Positions 24,102-38,407 of a stretch of 64,000 bases of DNA are shown piece by piece. Below the pieces are notes generated by a model. The model did not search any database. It was given only the letters and a program-made list of their open reading frames with translations, and had not been told where the DNA came from. The first letter of the stretch is position 1; every line of letters starts with the position of its first letter. The position numbers and the translations under genes are program-made. This DNA comes from Conus ventricosus (taxonomy: Eukaryota > Mollusca > Gastropoda > Neogastropoda > Conidae): the NCBI GenBank assembly GCA_018398815.1, contig CM031609.1, positions 27,107,696-27,171,695 on the forward strand. The letters are read 5' to 3'.

Positions 24102-27100
24102 CCCCCCGGGAAAAAAAAAAAAAATTAAAAAAAAGGGGGCCCCAAAAAATTAATTTTAAAAAAAAAAAAGGGAAAAAATTTTTTAAAAGGGAAAAAAAAA
24201 GGGGAAAAATTTTTTTAAAAAATTTTTTTTCCTTTAATGGTTATTTTTTTTTAAAAAATTTTTAAAAAATTTTTTTCCCCCCCAAAAAAAAAAAATTCCC
24301 CGGCCCTTTTTAAAAAAAAAAAAAATTTTGGGGGGGGGAAAAAAAAAAAGGGGGAAAAAAGAAAAAAAAAATTTGATAGGATCATTAACCACGGGGTTGG
24401 CGCTAGCAGCTGTGGTGTGTGTGTGTGTGTGTAGGTGACTAGCGATTCCATTGGCGGAATAAAAATAACTTGGGGATTTATTGGTACAAATCGTGTGATG
24501 TGTGTGTGCCGGTGATTCCATTGGTTGAGCCAGTTAAACTCGGGTTCTCTCTTTCTTTGAGAACGAATATAAGGTGCTTGGAAAACCAGGAAGTGTGTGA
24601 CTCACTAAGGGAAAGTGAACTCGCCCGTCTTGCTGAGGGCTCAAGAAAATACAGCGTGAAGCAGAGGTTAGCTGTCGCCTCGTTGTCTCCTGGGTGGGGA
24701 CGTATGACAGTGGAGGTTGCTGTAGCCTCGAGCCGACAACGAGAAGAATTGTCTCCCGTGTGGGGACGGTCGACAGCAAGACGTGTTAACCTGTTGGGCC
24801 TAGACAGGGAGCTGCCAGACAACGGTGGGGTGTTTGCAGCCAGAGAAGACCTGTGGGAGAGGCCGACAGGAGCCCTTTCCGTGGAGAGGGCGAAGTACGG
24901 TGGAGTCCGGAGACTCAGTGCGAGGGTGCGACTCAAGCTACGTTGCCAGTGTCCCCCAACTGGGATTTGGCCAATCGGGAGGACACAACGGTGTGGCAGC
25001 TTCAGCTCGTAGTCGCACAGTGTGATGAGAGAAACTGGTCAACCAAGGAATGCTGGCAAGTTATGGACGCTTTATTTGCTCTTAAGGTTATAAGTGTGCA
25101 AGCTGAATAGTGGAATATTGTCTTTCCTGGCTAAGTAAGAATAACTGAAGAACAGGGGATGCGATTTATGAAATTGTCTGTATGCTGTTTACATTGTTGT
25201 ATGATACAGATAGTTGTGTTGTGTAGTGACGGGTGGGGGGCTCGGAGTCAAGTTGAATAAAAGTTGATCATTTCTATGAAATGTTATTGGTTTCCCGTCA
25301 CCTTTGTGCGGGCCCGATGTGAGTGACAGAGTGCGTGTGCCTATGCGAGAGCGCATTTTGGTTGTGAAAGCATAAATACTTCTGTCTATACCCCCTGCAT
25401 CCCTGAATATGAAAATCATATTTTAATAACAAAGGGGAGCGTCGGAGACCCGTCACATACGGCATAAGACTTTGTGAAAGTGCTGGGTAATGAAGCTTAG
25501 AGTGACCTAGATTTCGACTGGGATGATTTCCAGGTATGATTCGGAAGAACGTTCTGAAGAAGATTTTTTTTTCCCCCCCGAGTAAATGGCTCATATGATA
25601 TTCTTCAAACTTATGATATAGCAACATATATATTCGTAGGAATTTTAAAATTATTTTCATTTCACTATTTCCTTTCCTCTCTTTTAAATTAATTTTTAAA
25701 TGGGTAACCATGTTCCGATGGGTTTTCGGCGTAACTAAGCTCAGGTAAGTGCATACTAAAGACGGTTAACATGAACACAAGCATAACATTTAATGCTCGC
25801 ACATTACAACCCATTGCACCTTTCAGAAAAAAGCAGCTATCATACACCAATTGGATGGATGACATGAATGTAATACACATGAAAAATGGGTTGTATTCAA
25901 CCACCATTCCTGAAAACAACTGTAGTCGTCTTAATGAAGGGATTCAACGTGACAAATGAGATTTACCTCCCACTTTGACCGTTCAGTTTTTGACTCTCAT
26001 GGAAGACCCGTTCTGAAGGACTTCTGGATGTCAACAGAAAGAGGTTCGGCTTCTAGATGTCAATACAATGGTTCCACCTTATACTGCTTATTTCCTATGC
26101 ACAATTTTGTTGTTCATAGTATCGCCAGATGATCTAGGCCGATCTGACCAGAGAACATGTCACTGACCGGGGTGAGGTTCTGCACACTGATATTGGTGAT
26201 CAGCTTGTACAGATAGTCCAGCTGTCGTTTAAAGTCACTGATGTAGGCAATCAGCCCGGCTCTCCTTCTTCTCCAGTTCTGCAATATCATCCACAGCATG
26301 GTGTTACATCATAAAAAAAAAAAAGAATAAGGGTGGAAGCGGGGGTGGGGGTGGGGGGGGGGGGTCAGGGGAGTTCAACTTTCAGCACTGATTATCTGAA
26401 GGCAGTCAACTGCTCTAAAGAACCAATACAACAAGCAACTTGCAGAGACTTTGTCAGGCACTGACTCTGAAGAGCTATTGCTCAAATGCTCCTCAATCTT
26501 CTTTTTTCTTCTATTTATGCAAAAATAAATTTGATAATAATTTTAAAAACGGATTTTTTTTTTAATTATCAAACTTTCTTCATTAAAAAAAAAACACCCT
26601 TCCATAAACATTGTCAGAACCGAAAGGGGAATCCACAGTTCAACTAAATTCATCTTCAAAGTCACTATCGGCAATCAATCATCCATCAGGTGTGTTATCA
26701 CTCATTACCTGCTAAAAAAAAAAATCTGCTCAACTAGACGATTTGTGACATTCGGGTCATTTTTACACAGAGAAAAATCGCTTAAAGAATATGTGTTCTG
26801 CCATCCACTTGCCATGAAACGACTTGCACAATGCCAGCAGAAATGAACTTTGATCAACCGCTGAAAACAAGGCTTTCCTAGTCTGTAAAAATGAAGATTG
26901 GGGGAAGTTTGTTTACCCTTATGCTTCTGTAGCTGCTTGGTGTCTACAGTTGTCTGCTATGTTGTCGCCATTCGGCGCCTACAATGCTGAAAGGATTACC
27001 CCCACCCAATTAAGAACTCAGGATAGTTTCACACAAAAAGGATTATGCCATATTTCATTTTCAAAAGCTACTCTCATTCATGAGATTTATTATGATCTAT

Positions 27101-27145
27101 CTTTCTATCTATCTACACATACACATACAAATATGTGTGTGATTG

Positions 27146-27176
<31 letters not shown>

Positions 27177-30100
27177 TGTGTGTTGTGTTGTGTGTGTGTG
27201 TGTGTGAGTCAAAGTGTGTCATCGTTCATAGTTGAAAGTGGTTTGCTTTTTGTGAACCTTGAACAAGGCTGTGTCATTCACAGTATCAAAGCTGAAACTG
27301 GATACTTCACTGGCAATCAACATTATGAATCCGCTGACAACTGACATTGATTTGAAACACAAAGATGATCAGAGTTCCTTCTGTGCTGTGAGCAGTGCAA
27401 GCTTTCCTCTGTGCACAATTTGCACAACATCAAGTTCGACAAGTTTAATGTCATCCGCTGAAACTCCATCAACCATTGGTGTTTCAAAACTTGTTATCGA
27501 TCTCTTCTGTTGATACTGAGACAACACTGGTGGTTTTATGTCTCTTTGGCAAGTGTTTTCTAGCTGTGCTGGCTGAAAAACACCACACCAACTTCGACAA
27601 AATATTTAAACCACACTTTGATTCTTTTTGCCATTTTGCCTTAGGCCGACAGGCACTTATTTCTTTGCATTTCACTCCTGTCATGCAAACAAATAACTGC
27701 TATGCAGACAAATGACGGAAAACAATTTCAAGAACTAATCAGCATTTTTTCACCGACAAACTGGATGTTAGGCCTTTGCTGACTGGCCTATTCATGAAGC
27801 AATCTTATTAATAGTGAATGCACAGTGATACAGGTTTTTTTGTGATATGGGTTTTTGCTCATGCCCTCTGTTTGACCAAGTGCACTTGCCAGGTCAAACT
27901 CTTTGCAACCAGCTTCCTGTCTCTCACTGGAACAATTTCCATGTCCAAAAAAGTCAATATACAGACCCCACAAGACAGTATTTTATACTAATAACCCAAA
28001 CACAAGTTGTATCAACTTTCTTCCATTCTATGGACAAAAAGGCTGGTAACACAAATACATTCCACACCACATTTGTTCAGACTATTACTGTGTTACTTTT
28101 TTATGGCTTACATCCAGCTTGTCAGAAATGAACTGCTGACCGGTACCATGTCAGAACAGATATCATCAACCAATCAACCACCAGCTTATATTTAGCATGT
28201 AAGAAGTGAAGGAGAAGGAAGAGTTAGGCCACTTATCAAGATCACGGTGATGGCAGTTAGAGATCACAACTCTTAATCAACATTTGGTCATTTCAAGTGT
28301 CCCTTGATGGGGAACAGATAAATGTTACTAATGGGGTACTAATAAGTGTGCACAAGTTGGTAGATCAAGAGATAGTAAGACACTCAATCTACCTGTAAAT
28401 AATGATAATTAAGGTACAGGAAAATGCGCCCGGGGAAGCCGCGTACCGCCAAACATGGTGCGTGCGGTCAGGCAATATGGCGGACACGCCAACCGGCGTG
28501 GCACAATCCAACATGGCAGATCGATTGACCGGAAGGGATCGATCGCCGAGAGTGACGCGCACTAGCGCGCGAGAGTAAAATACCCCTGGTGTATCTTGTA
28601 ATAATGCAAAGGAGGTACTAATCAATGTGCACCATTGGTAGATGAAGAGATCGTAAAGACCATCAATCTACCTGTGATAAATTAGGTACTAATACATGTG
28701 CACCAGTAGGCTGATCAAGAGATCGTAAGTCACTCGATCTACCTGTAGTAAGGATACATAGAGTGCCATATAGGGTACAAATAAATGTGGTCTGGGGAAA
28801 TCCCCGTACCGGCAAGCATGTGCGATCAAAAATGGGCACCATGCGGTGAGGCAATATGGAGGAGACGTCGACCGTAGAGGAAAACCCCAAGATGGCGGGT
28901 ACATTGACTGGTGAGGGGTAGGTTGTCGAAAGAGAAGCAATGGGCGTAAGAGTAAAATAGACTGACGCGCTGAAGGTATACGAGGGCTGAAAGGAGACTC
29001 CGTAGAGGGAATGTTAGGATAACAAATGTTTATTATTGGCTTAAATGAGTGGCGGGAGATAGAAAGGCGAACTCTTCTTCTTCTTCTTCCTCTTCTTTCT
29101 TAAAAACACGTCCGCCATCCTAATCTGATGGTAGCAATGTGGGTACAAACCCGATCGACCGTACTAGACGAGCGATCAAAGAAGACGATCAGGAGTAGTG
29201 ATACAAGGAAAAGAAGGAGATAATAATAGAGTTGGAAAACCTCCATAGCAGTGAACCGGTACGACGAATGAGGACGACCACGAAGGGGTCGGCTGGCATG
29301 GCGAGAATAAAGATGGCGGCTCGAGCGACCGACGAAGATCAATTGTCGAAGTGAATGACCGAGATGGCTAGTGGAATAAACAACGTGTCGAGATCGATGG
29401 AAATCGAAGGAAATGGGGAAGAAAATAAAGAGAGAGTGGAGGACGCATTACTACAAGGGTGACTGACGCGTTCCCACACCCGGCGAGTAAGGGACGAATG
29501 GAGAACAATGGGTGAAGAGAAGTCGTGAGCCGTCACGCGGTAGAGCGTGAATAACATGAAATAAGATGCCATCCATAAGCCTCACGCGGCAATGGTACCC
29601 ATGGTAGAACTGTAAGCCCACAACAGAACAAGAGTAAAGAAGGCAAGCCCACAAGCAATCTCTACAAAACAGAAGTATAGGCGAGACAGCGCAAAAACCT
29701 GTCTTGTTAGGCAGGAGGCCGCGGTGAATCAGGAACGGAAGTTTACCGGCTTCTTCCCTGCGCGAAGTCGTGTGGGCGTCACGATGGATGGGTCTTATTA
29801 CTGCATTAGCACAAAAAAACTCGGCCTGGCAGAGTGCTAACTCGCAGTGGAATGCTATGGTCTGACATGTAATGTATATGACGCCAAACAGTTTTCATGG
29901 CATTTTTGTGATGGCAAGTATTTCAGGACTTTGGAACAAACATCGTGTCGAGGTGTTGATGTACAGCTACCAAGTTCCCAAGTTGAATCAAAAGGCCAGA
30001 GGTGAGACACTGATCTTGCTGCTAAACGTTACAGTCGACAAGAGTTCAGCCATGTAGCAGAGAACGTATGGTGACATCAGTGATATTTCATCAAAACACT

Positions 30101-31778
30101 TGACAGAAAAATAGCTATCAGGAAAATGTGTGCAATGATTGAAATGGACAACACAAAGTTCATCAGTATCTTAAAAAAGATAAGACAATGAATATAGAGT
30201 GAAATTTTACTTTTTTATCAGGACTAATGCATTGCTAAACACAACTGATTCCTGGTTAGAAAGTTACTACCATACTCATGCTAAGGAAATTCCCGTTCCC
30301 ACTTCAGCTCGGTGCACTCTGCATACTGGCTTGCAATGATGGGTTCATGGGAAACCGCCCAGTGGAGATGTTTGGAGAACACTGCTCAGATCAAGAACAT
30401 AGACAAGCACCCCTACACCCTCCCTCCCCTACTACTCCTTTCCTATTCTTCCTTTAAACTTTTAGATCCCTCCACCTCCATTCTTCCTTTTACTTTTAGT
30501 TAAACTTTAAAATGGAGTGACTGGTTGGGCGAACGAAGTAAAATTTAGAAATAGAGTTTATTTCTTACCGCCCAAAGACATTGACAAACAAGCACCTGAA
30601 AGACACAATGATATTCAACCACTTGGCGTTTCTTCAGTGCGAAAAAAATAAATCACATATACCATTTGGGGACCGTTACAACAAACACGACGAAAAACGA
30701 AAAAAAGAACGACAATGACTCATCGTAGTTGTCCATGAAGGGGAGGAATGGGCGGTAGGCGGGAAATGACATGGGGGATCTATGAGCGAAGGAAAAGGCG
30801 GGGGTGGGGGGGGGGGGGGGGGGGTGGTTGGTATAGGGAGAGGTGTGTGTGGTTGTGATATGATAGGTGTTGTGAGTTAGTTATAGGGATGGTGTGATAT
30901 CTTTGTGATGTATGTGGTATGGTGGATTGATAATAATGGGGAGAAAAACCCCACCGTACACACCATGTACTCACCCCTGCATAACCCAACTGCTAAAATC
31001 TGCCCCCACACCACCCATGACCCATCTTCCAGGGCCCCAAAGACTCCTTTCCCAGTCAACGCACATGCTATGTCAGAGCGCACATTCAATATGCATCCAC
31101 TTGCAGCTGTGTGACAGATTACATAGGGGCCCATCCCGCACACTTGAAACACGCATCTCTGAACACCTGGGGTGATATCCGCCCCCCGCCCAACCGTCGC
31201 CCTACTTCAACCACACCAACACCCACTGCCATGTCAAAGTTATGGCACATCAGGCAGTCACAGAGAGGACAGCTAAGACCACACCCTCAAGAATCCCATC
31301 TCAACCCCCCCAAACAACCCACCCCAAGTGCAAAAACTGGCACCACTACACCACCAAGGCATCATATCCAACAATAACCAAACACACATACCCACCACAT
31401 CCACCATCAGTTGCAATACCCCTACCCACACACCCCACACACATACATACACCCCACCACATCCCCTTCCTCACTTCTGCAGTAGTTACAGCACCCTCCA
31501 TCATTTAATGTTAATTTTGTTTAACCTTCCCTTAAAATCCCCCCCCCCCCCCCCTCCATGTTCAATACATCAATACTACCCTCTTGGATCTACCCGTATC
31601 CTCTCCCCCCAACACCAACTTCCCCCCCCCCCCCCCCCTGCTCTTTCCTTCACCCGCATCCACCTGCATCCCACCCAAGTAATGAATACACAGGTCCACC
31701 CTGCACCAACAACCCACTTATATTCCACAAAATCACACACACACCCACACCACACTCACTTGTAACACACACACACAC

Positions 31779-31818
<40 letters not shown>

Positions 31819-34800
31819 ATTTTCCCCCTTCCCACTGGACCAAATCTTTTCCTTAGTCCCCAAAGTCTGCCAACATATATTTCACCTGTTTGCCATGAAC
31901 ACCATCCCACAGCATTGTTCACTTTTTAAACAACACATGTATATGAACCTCCCACCCCCACCCATGATGATGAGATCTTGAGCTCTTCTTCTCTTGCCCC
32001 CCCCCCCCCCCCCCCCCCCCCAAACACATTACCTCTACCCCAATTCTCCCCCCCCCCCCTCCCTATTTTTTTCCACCCTCACCCCCCCCCCCCCCCCCCC
32101 GTTCATACTTATCAACCCATAACTCTTCATCCTACCTCCCTACAATACCCACCACACCTTCTCAACTACCACGCATAACTCCCCTCCTCTTTCATCACCC
32201 AACGAAATATTTATTTATTTCACCCAAACCTTTTTTTTTCTTTTTTTTTCTCCCATTATTATCAATCCACCATTACCACAACCATCACAAGATATCACCC
32301 TCCAATAAACTAGACACACAACCAATCATATCACACACACACACCTCCCCTACGCAACCCCCCCCCCCCCCCTGCTTTTCTTCATAATCCCCCATGTCAT
32401 TTTCGCCTACCGGCCATTCCTCCCCCTTACTTGGACACAAACGGATGAGTCATTTTACGTTCTTTTTTTCGTTCTTTGTTGTCAGTCCAAAATGTTAAAT
32501 GTTGATTTATTTTTTCGCATGAAGAAGACCCAAGGTGTTTAGTTGAAATGCATCGTGTCTTGTCATGTGCCTTTGTTTGTCAATGTCATTGGCGGTAAGA
32601 AATTACCTCTATTTCTAATTTTAGTTAAACGTTTTTTTTCATTCTTCCAAAAGTGGGAAAAAGTAGAATAAAACAAAAAGTGTCACTGTCGTTTTTCCAA
32701 TAGTAAGAACAAAGAAAAACAAACACACCTGTTAGCTTCTAAAGTCTGCAGCTATTTTTCCCCCCGCCCTTGCTTACCTCTATCCTCTGACGGAAAGTGT
32801 TCAGGGACAGGACGAGTGCGTATGAACATGTTTGAGCGACCATGTATGCGGTTGACGGTGTTGGTGAATTCTCAACTTGCTGACGGGGAGGAGCGGAAAT
32901 GCGGGAACTGGCAGGGTCTTGAGGTGCAGGCCAGGGTGAGGACCGAAGTCCAGCAGCGGACCTCCCCAGGTTGAACTTGACCAGCTCCCCCAGAAGGTCA
33001 AGCTGTCTGCAGGATCTCCTTGTGTTTTCCGGATCTATGCTCCACGCAGTTGCTGGCCCCATGCTGCCAAGTACATGAATCTGTATATTTAAATAAAACA
33101 CATACAGAAATATAAGTGTTTTCCATAAGGTAAGGTAATGTTGTTATGGCCCATGTCAACGCAGAGGGCCATGAGAGGGCTGTCATCACGTGAAGTTACC
33201 AAAGCCATCATAAAAATAAAAAAAAAAAATCAACACTTAAGCCCCCGGAAACTTATGATAAAATGGTTCCTCCGTAAAATCTTAGAAGATGAAAACTGTT
33301 GTTTCAAATAATTTTTCAAAAAGCATACAGAAAACATACAAAAACAGTAAGTGTATGATCCCACACACCTCTATCTAGTTACCAACTGCTTCCCCCCTGA
33401 CCAAAAAAAAAATCACATCCAGCTGTCGATCCAAATGAAAACAGGATTAAAGCTCTATTTTCCGTCAACTTATCTACATGCTCTGTCTACAGAACTCATT
33501 CCCTTCCACTCACTCAGGGCTCCCACAAACACAACTTTCCCAGTCCCCAGCCGCCATTAATTCCCAGTCATCATGGTGCAGTGGGCCCTACAGAAGAAGC
33601 CACTGCCGAGGTCACTCTAATAGTATGGAATGATCACTGTTCTGATCCAACATAAAATTAAAAAACCTTCAAAGGCCAAAGCACAATTTTACTCTAAAGA
33701 ATCCCTAGCAATCCCAAGCGGCTGATCATGCCTCTGTGATGGTCACATGGGTTGAAAGAAACATGACGCGCAGTTTTTCAAAAATTCTGTCAGTCTACTC
33801 ATGAGGCAATACACATATTGCATGCACTGGAAATGAGGCGGGCTGAAAGTAGGTTCTGAACAATGGAACACTTTGATTACGAAAAATCTGCCCAGCAAAC
33901 TGAAAAATGGGTTCAGTGGACCATTTGTCAGCAGAATAAATGCTCGAGGAGAAATCATCATACATTATCCTTTACAAATTAATATTCTGCAAGGGACTGG
34001 ATCATAGGCAGTAATCAGCCTTGGATAGCAATCTTACGAATTAATGACATGTTATGCACAGAAAAGACCCAAAAATATGAAGAGCATGCATGTTCCTCTC
34101 TGTCTTCTGATCACACTGTGTCTGAGGTCTTAAACATTAAGAAGCTCCTCCTCATTGACATAAAGAGCAAAGGCTCTGTCTAGGTGTGCAGGACGGCCCA
34201 CACAAGGCCACTATGCATGAATGAGCAGGAGGACGCCCTGGCGGATCACATGAAGTAGTCACGTCGCATGAGAAGATTGGTCGCAGTAGGGAGGTGTCTC
34301 CCCGAGGAGCTCTCCACTGGCTGGCAGCAGACTGTCCCAAGACACACCAATAATACATCACTGCCATCTTACTTGTGTCTATTCAAGATTCACACTTTTT
34401 GGTCCCCAATTTGTAAGGACACAACTCAATAAAGGTGGGTTTAAATTTTCTGGATATTTCATGGGTTAGATTTTTAATCTTTAAGAAACAGGCTTTGGGC
34501 AGCCGCGACCTCACGACCTTATCAAAAGAAAAAAAAATCAAATACCAGGAAAGCATATTTTATGCCAGAATCTTATTTCCAGTTACACTCATTTCATTCA
34601 AAATCTTCACAATTTAGTGTTCTGCCAGCAATGGATGATTTGGAGGTGTTTGCTGCGAACATTTATACATTCAGAAAGATATGGATTTGGTTGGGTCCCC
34701 ACCCCTCTTTCTATTCCCGCTTGGAAAAACTTATCTGCTGCTCCCCTTTAAAAAACAACAACTGTCAGCAAAATACTAGATATAGCTAATAGTAATTAAA

Positions 34801-37800
34801 ACAGTAAACAATTATCAGCAAAAGAAGGACTACACATTACATCGGAAGTCATCTAGTGATGCACGGACGAAGTTAGGGAAAAGGACATTACAAAAATAAA
34901 ACCAAAATTAACAAAAAATAAACAAAACTCTGATGAAAGTGACAGAAGAAAATGGACATGTGTCTTACTGAAAGTAGAGGCGGGTGGTTCTCTTTTCCTT
35001 ACTCACAATCTTGGGACAACAATACCTTGTTGCTCGAACATAAGATGTCTGTACAAACACAACATGCGGTGTAATGCAAGTTGCACAACAATCCCTTGGT
35101 TGTCCTGATACATCAGTTCTTTTTCCATCATCAACATGGTGTAATGCAATGGGTTTTAAAAATACATTGTAAAAGTAATTTGTTTGGGATCACCAATTTT
35201 TGTTGCCCTCCACGCCAGCAAGCTGTACACAACCAAAATGGGGTGATGTAATACCTTTCATGTTTGTTTGCAATGGAATGTGGACAACACCCTTTTTCAC
35301 ACGACTATCCGATCTGAACACCATCAAAACAAATGATGAACCATACTACAATGTTGAACAACAACAATTCCCTGTTACCCTGACACATTAGCTGTTGTAT
35401 ATCATCTACATAGCACGGTGTGCTGCACGGTACGGTGTTGTGCAGTCTATACTAACATGTACTGCACTGTTGGACAACAATCCTTTGTTGCTCTGGGACA
35501 CATCAGATGTCTGTAAATCAAGAGATATGCTGTATACCATCAACACAATGTTATGTAAATCTAATGTATGCAAAGTAATTGTAAAATAATCTTAAGCAAT
35601 GTATGTGAATGTTGGATACAATTCCTTGTTGCTCAATCCAAAATCGCTGTCTGTATACAACGAGAAGTAATGTAAAAAAAATGTAAAACATTATAATGTA
35701 ATTAATTACACAATGCAGTATATTGTTTATGCAGTTAGACAACAATCTCTTACTGACACCAAACATAGCTTTCTGGAGTCCCATGAAAATTACTTGGGTT
35801 GGAACAACTTGGATGTGAGAGCCAGACACATGATCTTGAAGTTGTGAGTTCAGTAACAGGGGGATTTTTCTCTCAGGTTAACACTAGTTCTGGACTCATT
35901 ACCAGAAGTCTTCGAAAAAGACTATAAACGCTGTTCCATGCCTGCATTGCTGCATAACACGTTGCCCCTCGTGTGAAATCCATCACCAATTTTCGGTGAA
36001 AGGCTTGTTAGCCTAGTACGATGGACACATACACCTCAGATGCACAAAAGAAAGCATGAAAACTAAGTGCTGACATTGACTGATGACAGAGGAAATACGG
36101 ATGTAGGCCAAAGCAGGCGCCTACAGCGGTTTACAGGTAAGCAGCCAATTGTGTGGTTACAAAGTGTTTAGAGCTTGAAATTAATCAAGGATACGGCTTT
36201 TTAAGTACTCTTATGATCATTATAATGATAACTTACTTGTTGATGGAATCAAGGTTCTGTAGAGATAAGGGTCCCGCATTGCATGTAGAAAAAGAAATGC
36301 AAAAACAGCATGTAATCACCTTATGGGAAATAATACACGGACACTTTCTCTTTCATTTTAGGTCTACCATCAATTACAACAAGTATTATTCGTGTGATAA
36401 TTTTACAACCCTGCTTACTTTACTTTCAGTTTGAAGTGAAAAACAGCACACACACACATACCGATTCTGATATCAAAATGACTTTTTTGCAGGATATGCC
36501 AATCATAATAATATAAATAGCAGGACAATAACATTGGTTTAATTCCAATGACTTACCCTAAAATGCCAGCGTCACTATTTCTTAAGATCTAATGCAAAAT
36601 CTCATTTATTTCTATCCTAGTGTTGTCAGGGCAATACACACAGCAAATACTTTCCTCTGATACTGTTTTCACACTGCATCAGCCAGCAGATACTACCATT
36701 GATATTTATCAATTTGTAATCATTCGGACTACGCACCCAGACAGTTTACAATCCATATTCCTCACTTCCACAGTCTTATAAAGAAGCCAGACGTTTATCA
36801 TTTCTTTTATCACTTGTCAATCATCATCGCACGTAAGCACTCCGATAGATCAGGTTTACAAATGGTCTTTTTTCAATCTTACACATCATCGACCAGAGAG
36901 GATAGAAGCAATAATATTTCTTATATTTGTAATCATCAGAGCTTAATCTAGGATTTATAAAAAAGGGGGCAGTCCCCCCCACCCCCTCATATCCAAAAAA
37001 GGGGGCACTCCCCCCTCCCCCCCCTCCCCCCTCCATCCAACCCCACGTACATACCTCCTCCACCTTTGTACACAGACTTCCAACACTTCTTCAGCCAATC
37101 GTCTTGAAACCGGTGTTCCCTTGCACTGGCACTCTTTTCGGGCTGCTTCTCCGAGCTTTTGGATGTAGTCGCGGTTTCTTTGTGATCTTCTCCACCCTTG
37201 CATGGCACAGATCTTTTTTTTTTTCACTTTTCCTCCACGAAAGTCGAAGTCCAATAGGGTGGGGCACGCTTCATTTTGGAAAATATCCAATATGGCGCCT
37301 TAAACTCTCGCAACTTCTCTTCGGTGATCGAAATGGAGGAGATGAACGCCGCCGACTGGTTGATTTACACTAACAGCCAATAAGATATCAAGAAATCGTT
37401 CGCTTACCTGCTCAGTCCTAGTTTCAGTTTTCAAGCAGACAACAAACGAGCGCCCGCAACGATCAGTGAACAGGGAGGGCAGTTCTGCAAATGTGTGGGA
37501 GTCTGCCCGCATTAAGACTCGATAATTGCAGGAAGGAACAGATTTTCGGGGGATTGTACCAATCCCGCACTCTAGATTAAGCTCTGAATCATTATCACAC
37601 CAGCATCATATAGATAACGCCCCACTGCTTTTCATCATATCTATAGTCATTATCACAGCAGCACCCAGAGAGACAGCATGTCACTGACGTTAATCACATT
37701 TGCAGTCATTATCATACCAGTACCCTAACAGATTACTTATCAGTATCACTGACTTTTCTATCTCTACTTCTAATTATGGCAGAACCCAGAGAAATAATAG

Positions 37801-38307
37801 ACACTGATTTAATCAGGTCTACTTACATCATCACATAAGCACATGATAAATAACCCATCACTGATGTTCATCTGTCATCATCGCCACACCAGTACCCAGA
37901 GATGACTCACCATTGATTTTCCTCACTTCGCTCAGTTCGTTCTTGGACAACAGCAAGTGTTTATAGCTGAACATCAGAGAAACCTGTTGATGCACTGCAC
38001 AATCATGCCTCATACTATAAGTCATCACTTTAGGTACCTCTCCTTTTAAATGATACATTTCAGTCTAGGTTCAGTTGACATTTTTATCGCTTTCTCTCAG
38101 TAGTCATCATTATTGCCACTCAAAATACAGACGCTCAGACTCACACAATGCCTATGTATCCCAAATGAACACTACAACATGCCCAAGCAACAGCACCTCC
38201 TTACACACACCCACACAGTGCAATGAATTGGTTATCACAGAAAACACACACTAGGCAAAGGAATGGTTCACACACACACACAACATACACACACACAGAG
38301 GCACGCA

Positions 38308-38354
<47 letters not shown>

Positions 38355-38362
38355 GCATGCAA

Positions 38363-38407
<45 letters not shown>

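Larger units (their letters stand above)
30538..32650. mobile_element. Long inverted-repeat element, Penelope-like candidate
   Basis: Arms of about 420 bases, 30,538-30,960 and 32,255-32,650, are reverse complements with scattered indels. They enclose about 1.3 kb of very C-rich, error-prone sequence. Both arms contain CTGAAGA, a CCAAGTGGTT stretch and a GAA(A) motif. In the interior, 31,085-31,175 resembles the GIY-YIG endonuclease of Penelope-like retroelements. Penelope-like elements are known to carry terminal repeats in direct or inverted orientation and hammerhead ribozymes in them. The right arm recurs at 55,480-55,930 after the assembly gap. No reverse transcriptase is seen, so the copy is defective. 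Confidence 0.5.

Noticed and set aside
24470..25012. A 180-codon plus-strand protein
   Set aside because: No family motif, and an antisense frame of 152 codons covers the same bases; more likely retroelement leader.
28333..28980. A CRISPR array
   Set aside because: Units are long, degenerate and of two types with no unique spacers, in a eukaryotic context.
31242..31929. Pro/Thr/His-rich proteins of 88-145 codons
   Set aside because: C-rich low-complexity tract with unreliable run lengths; not conserved in frame after the gap.
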